Shown: positions 9,355-18,288 of the stretch, one piece after another
Numbering within the stretch: the stretch's first letter is position 1
Layout of the letters: the number at the start of each line of letters is the position of its first letter
Assembly: GCF_000647975.1 (NCBI RefSeq)
Contig: NZ_JFKE01000001.1
Coordinates: 248,001 to 312,000, forward strand
DNA: 64,000 nucleotides
Reading direction: 5' to 3'
From: Actibacterium mucosum KCTC 23349
GTDB lineage: Bacteria; Pseudomonadota; Alphaproteobacteria; Rhodobacterales; Rhodobacteraceae
Position numbers and translations under genes: made by a program
The notes under the pieces: generated by a model
What the model saw: only the letters and a program-made list of their open reading frames with translations
What the model was told of the DNA's origin: nothing
The model's database searches: none

Positions 9355-9543
9355 TTAGATCGCGTTGCGCCGTTCAACCATTGCAAAAGCCTTCAGCATG
9401 CGGCCTTCGCGCAGGTCTGCCGGCCGCCGTTGCAAGGAAACCGTGGCCGGTCGTGGCATTCCCGAACGCTCTAGACGCAGAAACCTTGTGAGGCGCGCGC
9501 CGTTCAGACGTGGCTTGGTCTGATCAATCGGATGACGTTTCAT
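9355..9543 (-). CDS. Small basic hypothetical protein (62 aa)
   Basis: A short frame starts at the ATG at 9541-9543, seven bases behind GGGAGG, an unusually good ribosome site for this window. The product is strongly basic, with many arginines (RRPADLREG, LRLERSGMPRP), and has no membrane segment or cysteine. Codon use looks like that of the neighbours. I do not recognise a family. It lies between the EamA transporter and the HupE-like gene with no overlap. It could be a real small protein or a chance frame; the ribosome site is the main support. Confidence 0.5.
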   Translation of the reverse strand: MKRHPIDQTKPRLNGARLTRFLRLERSGMPRPATVSLQRRPADLREGRMLKAFAMVERRNAI

Positions 9544-9591
9544 CGTTAGACCTCCCTAATTCACGATGGGCACTCACCATAACACAGTTTC

Positions 9592-10806
9592 CTAGAACAA
9601 GGTACGCTCGATCACCCACAAGATCCCGATCGCCGCAATCAGCAACGATCCCACCATCGAAGCGCCGCGGAACAGAACCGCGCGGTTCTGGACGGCAAGC
9701 TCTTCGTTTTCATAACGGCGACGATTGGCAAATGCGCTTGCAACGTAGATGGTCGCGAATGCACACGCGATCACTGCTAGCTGACCGATTTCCACACCTA
9801 TGTTGAAGGCCACAAGGCTGATCACGAGGTTGCTGCGCTCCAGTCCGATTTCACCAAGAACACTTGCAAAGCCCAGCCCGTGCAGCAGGCCAAACAAAAC
9901 AATCAAAACAACGCGTCGCGCCCCGATCGAACCGCCAAACAAGTTCTCGACCGCGGCATAAACGATGGATGCGGCAATCAAAGGTTCGACGATCTGGGGC
10001 GATACCGAAACGTAGTCCAGCGTCGCCAACGCGAGGGTCAGGGTGTGGGCCAGTGTAAAAGCCGAGATCTGAATAATCAGCGGACGCAGCTTCAAGGCAA
10101 ACATGAAAAGTGCCAGCACAAACAGGATGTGATCCATACCTTTGGGAATGATGTGCTCGATTCCGATGATTGTATAGGTCACGAACGCAGTCAGCTTGTT
10201 GATCTCGGCGATGCCGGTCCGTGGCAACGTGTCAGACAATTCGCCCGCTGGCAGATACCCTGCATACAAATCATCGCCTGCACCTGATTGGCGTACAATC
10301 AAGGGACCATATTCGGGCAACCACCCAACCTGGACACCTTGTTCACCCTCGGGCAACACGGCAAGAACGACCATTCGGCTGTCACGGGGCAATTCCACGT
10401 CGCCAACTTCAGGTACATTCATCGTCACGATGTCAGCGATCAGATTGGTGTCGCCGACCTTCAATATCAGCCCAGGTGCCAGATCGGGCCACGCAGCCCG
10501 AAACGCCGCTTCCAACGCGTCAGGTTTTTGCTGGCGCAACGCGTCGTACCTGTCTGCCTGCGGGGCTTCGTTGGTATCGGACACTGACCCAAGATCGATA
10601 CCGGAAAGGAGCCCCTCCGCTGCGAACTCCAGTTCGATTTCAACAGCCATGTCCGTCACCAGAACATCCGCAATGGCCGGACGTACCTCGTGTGCAGAGG
10701 CGGCCAAGGGCAGCGAAAGCACTGCACACATCAAGGAAAGACTTGACATCAGCCGGGTACAAGACAGTTTCGTGCGGGAAACTAGGTGGGCAATTCCAAT
10801 GCGCAT
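9592..10806 (-). CDS. HupE/UreJ-family membrane protein with an N-terminal periplasmic domain
   Basis: This 404-residue protein has three parts: a signal sequence ending near LPLAASA, an extracytoplasmic domain of about 150 residues, and a C-terminal block of about six membrane segments. The latter contains HIIPKGMDHILFVLALF, HTLTLALA and FGLLHGLGFASVLGE, histidine/aspartate motifs characteristic of HupE/UreJ proteins that import nickel or cobalt. The start is uncertain: ATG 10804-10806 gives a long n-region, and ATG 10747-10749 would start right at the signal core but lacks a ribosome site. The first choice makes its 5' end overlap the divergent DUF4198-like gene. Metal specificity is inference from the family. 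Confidence 0.82.
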   Translation of the reverse strand: MRIGIAHLVSRTKLSCTRLMSSLSLMCAVLSLPLAASAHEVRPAIADVLVTDMAVEIELEFAAEGLLSGIDLGSVSDTNEAPQADRYDALRQQKPDALEAAFRAAWPDLAPGLILKVGDTNLIADIVTMNVPEVGDVELPRDSRMVVLAVLPEGEQGVQVGWLPEYGPLIVRQSGAGDDLYAGYLPAGELSDTLPRTGIAEINKLTAFVTYTIIGIEHIIPKGMDHILFVLALFMFALKLRPLIIQISAFTLAHTLTLALATLDYVSVSPQIVEPLIAASIVYAAVENLFGGSIGARRVVLIVLFGLLHGLGFASVLGEIGLERSNLVISLVAFNIGVEIGQLAVIACAFATIYVASAFANRRRYENEELAVQNRAVLFRGASMVGSLLIAAIGILWVIERTLF

Positions 10807-11620
10807 GTTCAAAAAAGCCTCTGTTTTCCTGTCGTTTGCCCTCGTTGCTTTACCGGCATCCGGGCATGAATTCTGGATCTCGCCCGAGGCGTATCAAATC
10901 GACCCGGGGCAATCTATTCGGGCCGATCTCCGCGTCGGTCAAGACTTTAACGGCCCAGCCTATTCATTAATTCCCCGCAATGTCGAACGTTTCGAATTGC
11001 TCACGCAAAAATCATCGATTGCCATAGAAGGCCGGGCAGGCGACCGGCCGGCATTGGATTTTGTCGCGCCGGATCCTGGGCTGGTGATTGTTGTGCATGA
11101 AACTACCAACAGCGCGCTGAGTTATAACGAGTGGGAAAAATTTGTAACGTTCGTCACCCACAAGGCGATGGACACCGCATTGAAAGATCATGTCACCCGC
11201 GGCATCCCGCAAACGGGCTTTCGCGAGACCTATCGACGGTACGCCAAAAGCCTGATCAGCGTGGGCAACGCAGCCGGACAGGATCGCGCCGTGGGTTTGC
11301 GGACCGAGATCGTTGCGCTGGCCAATCCTTACACCGACGATGTGTCCGCCGGACTGCCCGTGCGCGTTTTGCTGGACGGTGCGCCACGCTTCAACGCGCA
11401 GGTCGAGGTGTTCGCCAAAGCACCAGATGGGTCCGTAACCGTCACGACCCAACGTACAAACGATGTGGGCGAGGCCACGATCGCTGTTCAGCCCGACCAC
11501 CACTATTTGCTTGATGCTGTGGCGCTTGAGGCGCTTCCAAATGACGATCCGGCCAATGGGCCGGTTTGGCACACACTTTGGGCTTCACTTACGTTGGCCA
11601 TCCCCGCGGAGGGTTCGTGA
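10799..11620 (+). CDS. DUF4198-type periplasmic protein
   Basis: This 273-residue protein has a Sec signal peptide (MRMFKKASVFLSFALVALPA) and a mature start SGHEFWISPEAYQIDPGQSI, the hallmark opening of DUF4198 proteins, which often occur beside nickel/cobalt or TonB transport genes. The start at ATG 10799 has AGGTGGG eight bases upstream; ATG 10805 is an alternative. A C-terminal segment (LPVRVLLDGAP, EVFAKAPDGS) looks like an immunoglobulin-like beta sandwich. It is divergent from the HupE-like gene with overlapping 5' ends and is translationally coupled (TGATG) to the following membrane protein. A role in handling a metal or its ligand in the periplasm is plausible, not shown. Confidence 0.82.
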   Translation: MRMFKKASVFLSFALVALPASGHEFWISPEAYQIDPGQSIRADLRVGQDFNGPAYSLIPRNVERFELLTQKSSIAIEGRAGDRPALDFVAPDPGLVIVVHETTNSALSYNEWEKFVTFVTHKAMDTALKDHVTRGIPQTGFRETYRRYAKSLISVGNAAGQDRAVGLRTEIVALANPYTDDVSAGLPVRVLLDGAPRFNAQVEVFAKAPDGSVTVTTQRTNDVGEATIAVQPDHHYLLDAVALEALPNDDPANGPVWHTLWASLTLAIPAEGS

Positions 11621-12177
11621 TGCGCACCTTGTTCATTTTGCTCCTTTCCTCTTTGCCGGCGCTTGCCGACGTTCCAACCGACGCCGGGCTGGCCGGGGGT
11701 TTGCGCCATGACCTTTTGAACTGGGCTGCCATGGTGCCGCTGACGGTGCTGGGTCTTTGGGCCGCCATGCTGGGCCGGCCCAAAATGTGGGTTGTACCGC
11801 CGGTGGCCGCTTTGGCTATTTTGGGTGGTTCTATGCTGGCACCGGTCTTGTTGCCCGTTGTCCCGATCACGTTGCCCGAAACAGCCCTTGTCCTGGCGCT
11901 TGCCGGCATTGCTGTTGCTTGGTTGGCGGTTTTGTGGGTGCAGCCACCGGTATTGATAGCCGCGCTGCTGGCCGGTGTTTACGGCGGCGTTCTGGGCCTG
12001 TTGCATGCTGGCCCATTGCTCTTTTCAGTCGGCTATGCCGGGGCCGCACTGCTGTATGTTCTGATCGGTCTGGGCGCAGGGCTTGGCCTGCGATTCTTCA
12101 CCTCTATAACGGCAATGCGTTTTACAGCTTTGGGCGCGGTGGCTTTTGGCGTTTGGACTCTTTCCGGGACGGTCTAG
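11620..12177 (+). CDS. Hypothetical membrane protein coupled to the DUF4198 gene
   Basis: This 185-residue, very hydrophobic protein has an N-terminal signal-like segment (MRTLFILLLSSLPALADVPT) and about five further membrane helices. Residues between helices are small and few are charged. The ATG overlaps the TGA of the DUF4198 gene, so the two are co-translated. I recognise no domain. Some HupE/UreJ-like proteins have similar size and helix count, but the histidine-aspartate motifs are not evident here. Its stop overlaps the convergent sugar dehydrogenase gene by four bases. A function linked to the HupE/DUF4198 pair is inferred from position only. Confidence 0.78.
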   Translation: MRTLFILLLSSLPALADVPTDAGLAGGLRHDLLNWAAMVPLTVLGLWAAMLGRPKMWVVPPVAALAILGGSMLAPVLLPVVPITLPETALVLALAGIAVAWLAVLWVQPPVLIAALLAGVYGGVLGLLHAGPLLFSVGYAGAALLYVLIGLGAGLGLRFFTSITAMRFTALGAVAFGVWTLSGTV

Positions 12178-13334
12178 CGGCTGAGCCGTAGGACGGCACC
12201 GTCAGAGTTGTCAAAGAGTACCAGAACCGCACCATCGGGCGCCACCTGCACGTCGCGCAGACGTTTGCCGCGCAGGAACCGCTCTTCGGCCACCACCTTG
12301 TTGCCTTGTAGGCGCAGCCGCACCAACCCGCCGGGGTTCAGCGAAGCGATCAGCAGATCCCCCTGCCATTCGGGAAACATCGCGCCGTCGTAAAAGGCGA
12401 TACCGCCCGGCGCGATGACCGGATCCCAGTAATAGACCGGCTGCTCCATCCCCTCGGCCTGGGTCTGGCCACGGCCCACGGGGCTGCCATTGTAATTCTC
12501 GCCATAGGTGATCACCGGCCAGCCGTAATTCTTGCCCGCCTCGGGCCGGTTCAGCTCATCCCCGCCTTTGGGGCCATGTTCGATGGTCCATAATTCACCG
12601 GTTTCAGGGTGCAGCGCGGCGCCCTGAATGTTGCGGTGGCCATAGCTCCAGACCTCGGTGCCAAAGGGGTTACCCGCCGCCGCGCCGCCGTCCGCGTTCA
12701 GCCGCACCACCTTGCCATAGGTGGTGTCCAGATCCTGCGCCAACACCGCCTCGCGCCGTTTGGAATGTTCGCCCGTGGTGACGTACACGCGCCCGGCGCG
12801 GTCAAACACGATGCGCGAGCCGTAATGCGCCGCAGTCGGACTGGGCGGGGTTTGCACGAAAATGTCGCGCAGATCGGTCAGGTGCAAGGCGTCGCGGTCA
12901 AACACCGCGCGCGCCGCGGCGGTGGCCGACTTGCCGCCGGGCAAAGGCTTGGCATAGGTCAAAAAGATCGTGTTGTCAGTGCCATAGTCGGGGCTGAGCG
13001 CCACATCCAGCAGCCCGCCCTGCCCACGCGCCAGCACCTGCGGCACGCCGGAGATTGGCGCCGAAACCGCCCCCTCCGCACCCATCAGCCGCAGCCTGCC
13101 GGGCCGTTCGGTCACCAGATAGCCGCCATCCGGCAGCGCCACGATGCCCCAGGGCCGCTCCAACCCCGTGGCGAAATCCTGCACTTTGGGCTTTACCCCG
13201 CTGACCTGCTCGGGCGCGCGGGTCTGGCCGGCAAAGGCGGGTTGGAACTCGGGCACGTTGGGCCGGCCCTGTTTCACCGGGTCGGCAATGGCGGGTGTGG
13301 CCAGCATCAGCGTGGCAAGGATCAGGTGGCGCAT
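12174..13334 (-). CDS. PQQ-dependent sugar dehydrogenase (YliI/Asd-type)
   Basis: This 386-residue exported protein has signal peptide MRHLILATLMLATPAIA and ATG 13332-13334 behind GGAGG. The body is a six-bladed propeller of the glucose/sorbosone dehydrogenase family, with LERPWGIVALPDGGYLVTER near the N-terminus, GLLDVALSPDYG, the RxxRIVFDRAGRVYVTTGEH region, and SYGHRNIQGAALHPETGELW followed by IEHGPKGGDELN. Family members bind PQQ and oxidise aldose sugars in the periplasm, although substrate range is broad. It stands alone and is convergent with the membrane protein upstream. No PQQ biosynthesis genes are present in the window, so cofactor supply cannot be judged. Confidence 0.92.
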   Translation of the reverse strand: MRHLILATLMLATPAIADPVKQGRPNVPEFQPAFAGQTRAPEQVSGVKPKVQDFATGLERPWGIVALPDGGYLVTERPGRLRLMGAEGAVSAPISGVPQVLARGQGGLLDVALSPDYGTDNTIFLTYAKPLPGGKSATAAARAVFDRDALHLTDLRDIFVQTPPSPTAAHYGSRIVFDRAGRVYVTTGEHSKRREAVLAQDLDTTYGKVVRLNADGGAAAGNPFGTEVWSYGHRNIQGAALHPETGELWTIEHGPKGGDELNRPEAGKNYGWPVITYGENYNGSPVGRGQTQAEGMEQPVYYWDPVIAPGGIAFYDGAMFPEWQGDLLIASLNPGGLVRLRLQGNKVVAEERFLRGKRLRDVQVAPDGAVLVLFDNSDGAVLRLSR

Positions 13335-13388
13335 GGGGTCCTCCGACAAGTTTGGACGCAGCTTACCCGATTCCCCGCACGCGCCCCC

Positions 13389-14432
13389 TCACGGATTTGC
13401 GAGGCGGGCAAAAGCCCATTGGGCCGCATCCGCCACCGTCGGATCGGCGTCGCCCTGTAAGGCGCGCGCGGTGGGCAGCAACGCCGGGTCACCAGAATTG
13501 CCGATGGCGTACAGGACGTTGCGCACAAACCGGTTCCGCCCGATCCGCTTGATGGGCGAGCCCGAAAACCGCGCACGAAACCCGGCATCGTCCAGCATGG
13601 CCAGCTCGGCCAGCGGCGGCGCGCGCAGATCGTCGCGGGCGGCGTATCGTGCCTCGGCCCCGGTTACGGCGAACTTGTTCCACGGGCAGATGGCCAGACA
13701 ATCGTCGCAGCCATAGATCCGGTTGCCCATCGCCGCGCGCAGGTCGGGCGCCACGGGGCCGTGATGTTCGATGGTCAGATAGCTGATGCAGCGGCGCGCA
13801 TCCAATTGATAAGGCGCGGGAAACGCCTTGGTCGGGCAGATGTCCAGACACGCCGTGCAGCTGCCGCATTTCGACAGGCCGGGCGTATCCGCGTCAAATC
13901 GCACCGTGGTGAAAATCGCGCCCAGAAAGAACCAATTGCCCAGATCGCGCGACAACAGGTTGGTATGCTTGCCCTGCCAGCCCAGCCCGGCGGCCTGCGC
14001 CAGGGGTTTCTCCATCACCGGGGCGGTGTCGACAAAAACCTTGATCGCTTCGCCCGCGGGCACCTGCTCCAACAGCCACCGACCCACGCGTTTCAGCCGT
14101 TTCTTGACGATGTCATGATAGTCGCGGTTCTGCGCATAGACCGAGATCGCGGCCCGGTCGCGCCGCGCCAGTGTGTCCAGCGGGTTGTGGTCGGGGGTGT
14201 AGGGCTCGGCCAGCATGATAACCGTCTGCGCCTCGGGCCAAAGGGCGGCGGGATCGGCGCGCCAATGGGTGCGTTCGGCCATCCAGCCCATTTGGCCATG
14301 GCGGCCCTCGTCAAGGAAAAACTTAAGCCTTTCAGGCAGTTGCGGCACCGCGTCGGGCCGGCAAAACCCCACTGCGGCAAAACCGGCCTGATGCGCGAAA
14401 TCGGTCAGATCTGCGCGCAGCTGATCCGTCAA
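13389..14432 (-). CDS. queG: Epoxyqueuosine reductase
   Basis: This 347-residue cobalamin- and iron-sulfur-dependent enzyme catalyses the last step of queuosine synthesis on tRNA. Two [4Fe-4S] motifs are visible: [12 protein letters not shown] and, later, [13 protein letters not shown]. They are preceded by the family segment [21 protein letters not shown] and followed by a HEAT-like C-terminus ([20 protein letters not shown]). The start is a TTG at 14430-14432 overlapping the TGA of the upstream GST gene. The next methionine is nearly fifty residues in and would remove conserved sequence. The two genes probably share a transcript. Confidence 0.93.
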   Translation of the reverse strand: MTDQLRADLTDFAHQAGFAAVGFCRPDAVPQLPERLKFFLDEGRHGQMGWMAERTHWRADPAALWPEAQTVIMLAEPYTPDHNPLDTLARRDRAAISVYAQNRDYHDIVKKRLKRVGRWLLEQVPAGEAIKVFVDTAPVMEKPLAQAAGLGWQGKHTNLLSRDLGNWFFLGAIFTTVRFDADTPGLSKCGSCTACLDICPTKAFPAPYQLDARRCISYLTIEHHGPVAPDLRAAMGNRIYGCDDCLAICPWNKFAVTGAEARYAARDDLRAPPLAELAMLDDAGFRARFSGSPIKRIGRNRFVRNVLYAIGNSGDPALLPTARALQGDADPTVADAAQWAFARLANP

Positions 14433-15094
14433 AAATCAAGGTCCGAGTAATGCGCGGGCGGTGGAAAGCCGGGCACCTGATCGGCCAGCAGCGACCGGAA
14501 GGCCGGGCGCGACTTGATCTTGGCGTACCAATCCTTGACCACCGTGTTGCGGTTCCAGTCAACGTCCGAGATGTAATCCAGACACGACAGATGCGCCGCG
14601 GCGGCGAAATCGGCCAGCGTCATCACGTCGCCAGCCAGCCAGCGGCGTTGGTCCAGCAGCCAGCCGATATAGTCGATATGATGTTTGATCTGCGTGGCCC
14701 CGGCCTTGACGTTGCGGCTTTCGGGATAGCCCTGGCCCATCATCTTTTTATTGACCCGCTCATACAGCAGCTTGGATGTCACATCATGGTGGAATTTGTC
14801 ATCAAACCACGCACATAGCCGCCGCACCTCGTGGCGCCCCTTGGGGTCTGACGGCAGCAGCGCGGGGGTAGGGTGAGTCTCTTCCAGGTACTCGCAGATC
14901 GCCTGACTTTCGGCCATTGCAAGGCCGTCAATCCGCAGCACCGGCACTTTGCCAGCGGGGTTGCGGCGCAGGAAATCCGGGTCGCGTTCCCAGTACCGTT
15001 CCTCGATCAAATCCACCTCGATCTTCTTCTCGGCCAGCACCAGCCGAACCTTGCGGCAAAAGGGGGAAAGGGGAACGTGATACAGGCGGTTCAT
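14429..15094 (-). CDS. Glutathione S-transferase family protein
   Basis: This 221-residue protein has an N-terminal thioredoxin-like domain ([21 protein letters not shown], with the SPFC active-site region, and the cis-proline segment [19 protein letters not shown]) and an all-helical C-terminal domain ([15 protein letters not shown]). The ATG at 15092-15094 is chosen over a TTG two codons earlier. Bacterial GSTs conjugate or reduce electrophiles with glutathione, and the specific substrate is not inferable. It overlaps queG by four bases. This GST-queG adjacency suggests cotranscription but not a shared pathway. Confidence 0.92.
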   Translation of the reverse strand: MNRLYHVPLSPFCRKVRLVLAEKKIEVDLIEERYWERDPDFLRRNPAGKVPVLRIDGLAMAESQAICEYLEETHPTPALLPSDPKGRHEVRRLCAWFDDKFHHDVTSKLLYERVNKKMMGQGYPESRNVKAGATQIKHHIDYIGWLLDQRRWLAGDVMTLADFAAAAHLSCLDYISDVDWNRNTVVKDWYAKIKSRPAFRSLLADQVPGFPPPAHYSDLDF

Positions 15095-15157
15095 CGGCAA
15101 AATGGTCTTCTTCTTACGATCTGGATTTCAATGTCATGCAGCGCCGAGGCAAGATTT

Positions 15158-15874
15158 TCAACCTTCGAAACAGCTTGAGCGGCCATCCGCCTTTATGGTC
15201 GCAGCGCCATCTGCTACCCGGGCGGCGTGTTTTCCAAGCCATGTTGGCAGGCGCGCGGGATTACGCTCTTTCGGGTTTGGCAGCACCACGGCCAACCTTG
15301 CGGCCTGTGCCGCAGTAAGGTTAGAGGGTTCGGTCTCAAAATAGCGATGCGCCGCGGCGTCGATGCCGAACACACCTTCCCCGAACTCTGCGACGTTTAG
15401 GTACACTTCCAAGATCCGGCGCTTGGACCACAAAGCTTCGACCAACGGGGTTAGTAGCGCTTCGATCGATTTGCGTGTCCAACTGCGCCCCTGCCACAGG
15501 AACACGTTCTTGACCGTCTGCTGGGTCAGCGACGACGCACCTCGCGATGCACCGTCGTCCAGCGCAGCACGGATAGCATCCATGTCAAAGCCCCAGTGAT
15601 TACAGAACCCGGAATCTTCGGCCGCCACAACCGCGCGCAGCACCTCTGGCGCCACGTCGTCAACGTCGATCCATTCCCAATCTACATCGCCAAGACGCTG
15701 AATCTCGACAAAGATTGTGTGCGTCATCGGTGGATTAACGAACCCATAAAGCGTGACCGACAGCAATGGCACGACGAAACAGAACAGCAGCACCCAACGC
15801 AGCCCGGTTTTGAACCGCCGCCAATTGCGGGCGAAGAACCGCTCTTGTGGTTTTTTAATCTTGCGCTTTGCCAT
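15158..15874 (-). CDS. mtgA: Monofunctional biosynthetic peptidoglycan transglycosylase
   Basis: This 238-residue protein has a basic cytoplasmic N-terminus (MAKRKIKKPQERFFARN), one membrane anchor (LRWVLLFCFVVPLLSV) and a periplasmic GT51 glycosyltransferase domain. The catalytic glutamate motif AAEDSGFCNHWGFD, the segment GASSLTQQTVKNVFLW and the RILEVYLNVAEFGEGVFG motif are all visible. It polymerises lipid II into glycan strands. The ATG at 15872-15874 is preferred because the upstream extension overlaps the divergent tungstate permease region and lacks family similarity. Confidence 0.94.
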   Translation of the reverse strand: MAKRKIKKPQERFFARNWRRFKTGLRWVLLFCFVVPLLSVTLYGFVNPPMTHTIFVEIQRLGDVDWEWIDVDDVAPEVLRAVVAAEDSGFCNHWGFDMDAIRAALDDGASRGASSLTQQTVKNVFLWQGRSWTRKSIEALLTPLVEALWSKRRILEVYLNVAEFGEGVFGIDAAAHRYFETEPSNLTAAQAARLAVVLPNPKERNPARLPTWLGKHAARVADGAATIKADGRSSCFEG

Positions 15875-16064
15875 GAGCCGGAGACTAGTCCCAAGTGCAC
15901 CAACTGAAAACCCGCGCTTTGCCGGACAAACTGACCGCGTTATTTCTGTGACAATGACCACGGCGGGTCAGTCTGACCGGGAAGCCCACCTGAGCTGCCT
16001 TAGGGCTGGTAACCCCGCGCCAAACCTGCTTTTTCTGAACAATGAACCGACGGGAGGATCGGGA

Positions 16065-16769
16065 TTGACCGACCTATGGCAGGGGCTGGTCCAGGCATTT
16101 TGGCTGGTGGTGACGTTTGACGCCGAACTGGCCGAGATTTCGCTGCGATCGCTGCGCGTGACGTTGACAGCGTTGGTGGTGGCCTCGGCCATTGCGATGC
16201 CGCTTGCCGCGTTCCTTTCGGTACAGCGGTTCCGTTTTCGTCGCCATGTGGTGGCCCTGCTGAACGCACTGATGGGGTTGCCACCGGTGGTGGTGGGTTT
16301 GGTGGTCTACCTGATGCTGTCGCGATCCGGGCCGTTCGGAGTGTTGGGGCTTTTGTTCACGCCGACCGCGATGATTACCGCGCAAGTCATTATCATCGTG
16401 CCGCTGATCGCCAGTATCGCGCATCAGTCGCTGCGCGATCTTTGGCAGGAGTATCACGACCTTCTGATCTCGATCAACGTCACGCGCAGGCAGAAAATTG
16501 CCACGTTGCTTTGGGATGCGCGCCGGGCCCTTCTGACCGCGGGCCTTGCCGGGTTTGGCCGGGCAATTGGTGAGGTCGGCGCGATCATGATTGTCGGCGG
16601 TAACATTGACAATGCAACGCGGGTTCTGACGACGGCTATCGCATTGGAAACCGGCAAGGGCGATTTCGCGCTGGCTTTGGCGCTTGGCATTGTATTGGTC
16701 GCGTTGGCGGTGGCTGTGAATGTTGCAATTCACTGGCTCAGCCGCACGGAACGGGAGGGGCGGTGGTGA
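16065..16769 (+). CDS. tupB: Tungstate ABC transporter permease TupB
   Basis: This is a 234-residue inner-membrane permease with about five to six helices. The cytoplasmic coupling loop (LWQEYHDLLISINVTRRQKI) is followed by the strongly conserved GFGRAIGEVGAIMIVGGNI, typical of the TupB/ModB branch. The start is a TTG at 16065 preceded by GGGAGGA. The frame is open further upstream, but that region overlaps mtgA and has no membrane character. The order tupB-tupC-tupA with overlapping ends defines an importer for tungstate. The location beside two formate dehydrogenase operons and Mo-cofactor genes supports a role in supplying the metal for those enzymes. Molybdate as a substrate cannot be excluded. 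Confidence 0.9.
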   Translation: MTDLWQGLVQAFWLVVTFDAELAEISLRSLRVTLTALVVASAIAMPLAAFLSVQRFRFRRHVVALLNALMGLPPVVVGLVVYLMLSRSGPFGVLGLLFTPTAMITAQVIIIVPLIASIAHQSLRDLWQEYHDLLISINVTRRQKIATLLWDARRALLTAGLAGFGRAIGEVGAIMIVGGNIDNATRVLTTAIALETGKGDFALALALGIVLVALAVAVNVAIHWLSRTEREGRW

Positions 16770-17479
16770 GCGCATTATTTCCCCTGACCGTGAAAGGTGC
16801 CACGACAACGCGACGAGGCAAAGTGCTGGCTGGACCCATTGATCTGACGCTGGACGGTGGCGGCACCTGTGTGGTGATCGGCCCCAACGGTGCCGGCAAG
16901 ACCAGCCTGTTGCGTATGCTGCATGGCACCGCCCGGATCACGCGTGGGCAGGTCACGTGGGCCTGCGACACCGAAACAGCGCGCCACCATCAGGCCTTTG
17001 TTTTTCAACATCCTGTTATGTTGCGCCGTTCGGTCATTGAAAACCTGGTCTACCCGTTGCGCGTGCGCGGCATGCCCCGCACCGCCGCACGGCAGCGCGC
17101 CGTCGATTGGGCCACGCGCATCGGACTGGGCCATATGCTGGAACGTCACGCCCCGGTCTTGTCAGGTGGCGAGCAGCAAAAGCTGGCTATCGCCCGCGCC
17201 CTGATCGTCGAACCGAGATTGCTGTTTCTGGACGAGCCCTGCGCCTCGTTAGACGGACGTGCCATGCGCGAGGTTGAAGAGATTCTGGTGCAAGCCGCTG
17301 CCAGTGGCACCCGCCTGATCCTTTCGACCCACGATATGGGGCAGGCCAGACGGCTTGCCGATCAGGTGGTCTTCCTTCTGCGCGGCAAGGTGCAGGAAAC
17401 CGGCCTGGCCAAAAACTTTTTCGACCAGCCGCAAACATCACAGGCGGTGGCATTTCTGAACGGAGACATTGTGGAATGA
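16766..17479 (+). CDS. tupC: Tungstate ABC transporter ATP-binding protein TupC
   Basis: This 237-residue ABC ATPase has Walker A GPNGAGKTSLLRML, Q-loop FVFQHPVMLRRSV, signature LSGGEQQKLAIARAL, Walker B LLFLDEP and the H-loop STHDMG. It energises uptake through TupB. A GTG start at 16766-16768 overlaps the tupB stop (GTGA) and has GGGAGGGG at a suitable distance; GTG 16763 is also possible. No C-terminal TOBE/Mop-type regulatory domain is present, as is normal for TupC and unlike ModC. Confidence 0.93.
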   Translation: MSALFPLTVKGATTTRRGKVLAGPIDLTLDGGGTCVVIGPNGAGKTSLLRMLHGTARITRGQVTWACDTETARHHQAFVFQHPVMLRRSVIENLVYPLRVRGMPRTAARQRAVDWATRIGLGHMLERHAPVLSGGEQQKLAIARALIVEPRLLFLDEPCASLDGRAMREVEEILVQAAASGTRLILSTHDMGQARRLADQVVFLLRGKVQETGLAKNFFDQPQTSQAVAFLNGDIVE

Positions 17480-18285
17480 TCAAGACGATTGCAGCGGGGT
17501 TGATGGCCCTGATCCTTGGTACAGCGGTGCAGGCAGACGGAGTGATGCGGATGGCGGTGACCACATCGTTCCACAATTCCGGCCTGTCGGACGTTTTGCT
17601 GCCCGCGATCCGCGACGACTTGAATCTGGAGGTTCAATTGCTGGTCGTTGGCACCGGTCAGGCGCTCAAACTGGGTCGCGCCGGAGATGTGGACGCCATC
17701 CTCGTGCATTCGCGCAGTGCGGAAGAGGCATTCGTAGCCGAGGGGTTTGGCACTCATCGGCGCGAGATCATGTATAATGATTTCGTGGTTATCGGCCCTG
17801 CCACCGACGCGGCTGGCGTCGCCACCGCAGATACCGCAAGCGCTGCGTTGCAATCGATTGCTGGGGCCAAGATGCCATTTGTCAGCCGCGGCGACGACAG
17901 TGGCACCCACAAGAAAGAGCGATCTCTGTGGCAGGATGCCGGTTTACAGCCAGACGAATTTGGCCCGTGGTATGCCTCGGTCGGGGCGGGGATGGGTGCG
18001 GCGTTGAACACAGCGTCGGGCATGGGCGCCTATGTCCTGTCGGATCGGGCCAGTTGGCTGAATTTCGGCAACAAGGGCGATCTGGCGGTCCTTTTTTCCG
18101 GCGACCCAGTCTTGTTCAACCAATACGCCTATCTGCCGGTTAACCCTTCGCGCCATGACCACGTCAAGACCGAGCTGGCAGCACAGCTGGAAACCTGGTT
18201 GACCTCGCCACGCGCGCAGGACCTGATCGACGGTTATGCGATCGACGGTGAAACGCTGTTCGTGTTCAACGCGACAGGGGGCTGA
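17476..18285 (+). CDS. tupA: Tungstate-binding periplasmic protein TupA
   Basis: This 269-residue solute-binding protein has signal peptide MIKTIAAGLMALILGTAVQA. The mature N-terminus AVTTSFHNSGL corresponds to the oxyanion-binding TTTS-type motif, here with valine replacing the first threonine. VVGTGQALKLGRAGDVDAIL and SRGDDSGTHKKE are further ligand-pocket segments of the family. It hands tungstate to TupBC. The ATG overlaps the tupC stop by four bases. It ends only three bases from the convergent DUF6505-like gene. The V-for-T change may matter for W/Mo selectivity, but this cannot be settled by reading. Confidence 0.91.
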   Translation: MIKTIAAGLMALILGTAVQADGVMRMAVTTSFHNSGLSDVLLPAIRDDLNLEVQLLVVGTGQALKLGRAGDVDAILVHSRSAEEAFVAEGFGTHRREIMYNDFVVIGPATDAAGVATADTASAALQSIAGAKMPFVSRGDDSGTHKKERSLWQDAGLQPDEFGPWYASVGAGMGAALNTASGMGAYVLSDRASWLNFGNKGDLAVLFSGDPVLFNQYAYLPVNPSRHDHVKTELAAQLETWLTSPRAQDLIDGYAIDGETLFVFNATGG

Positions 18286-18288
18286 ACA

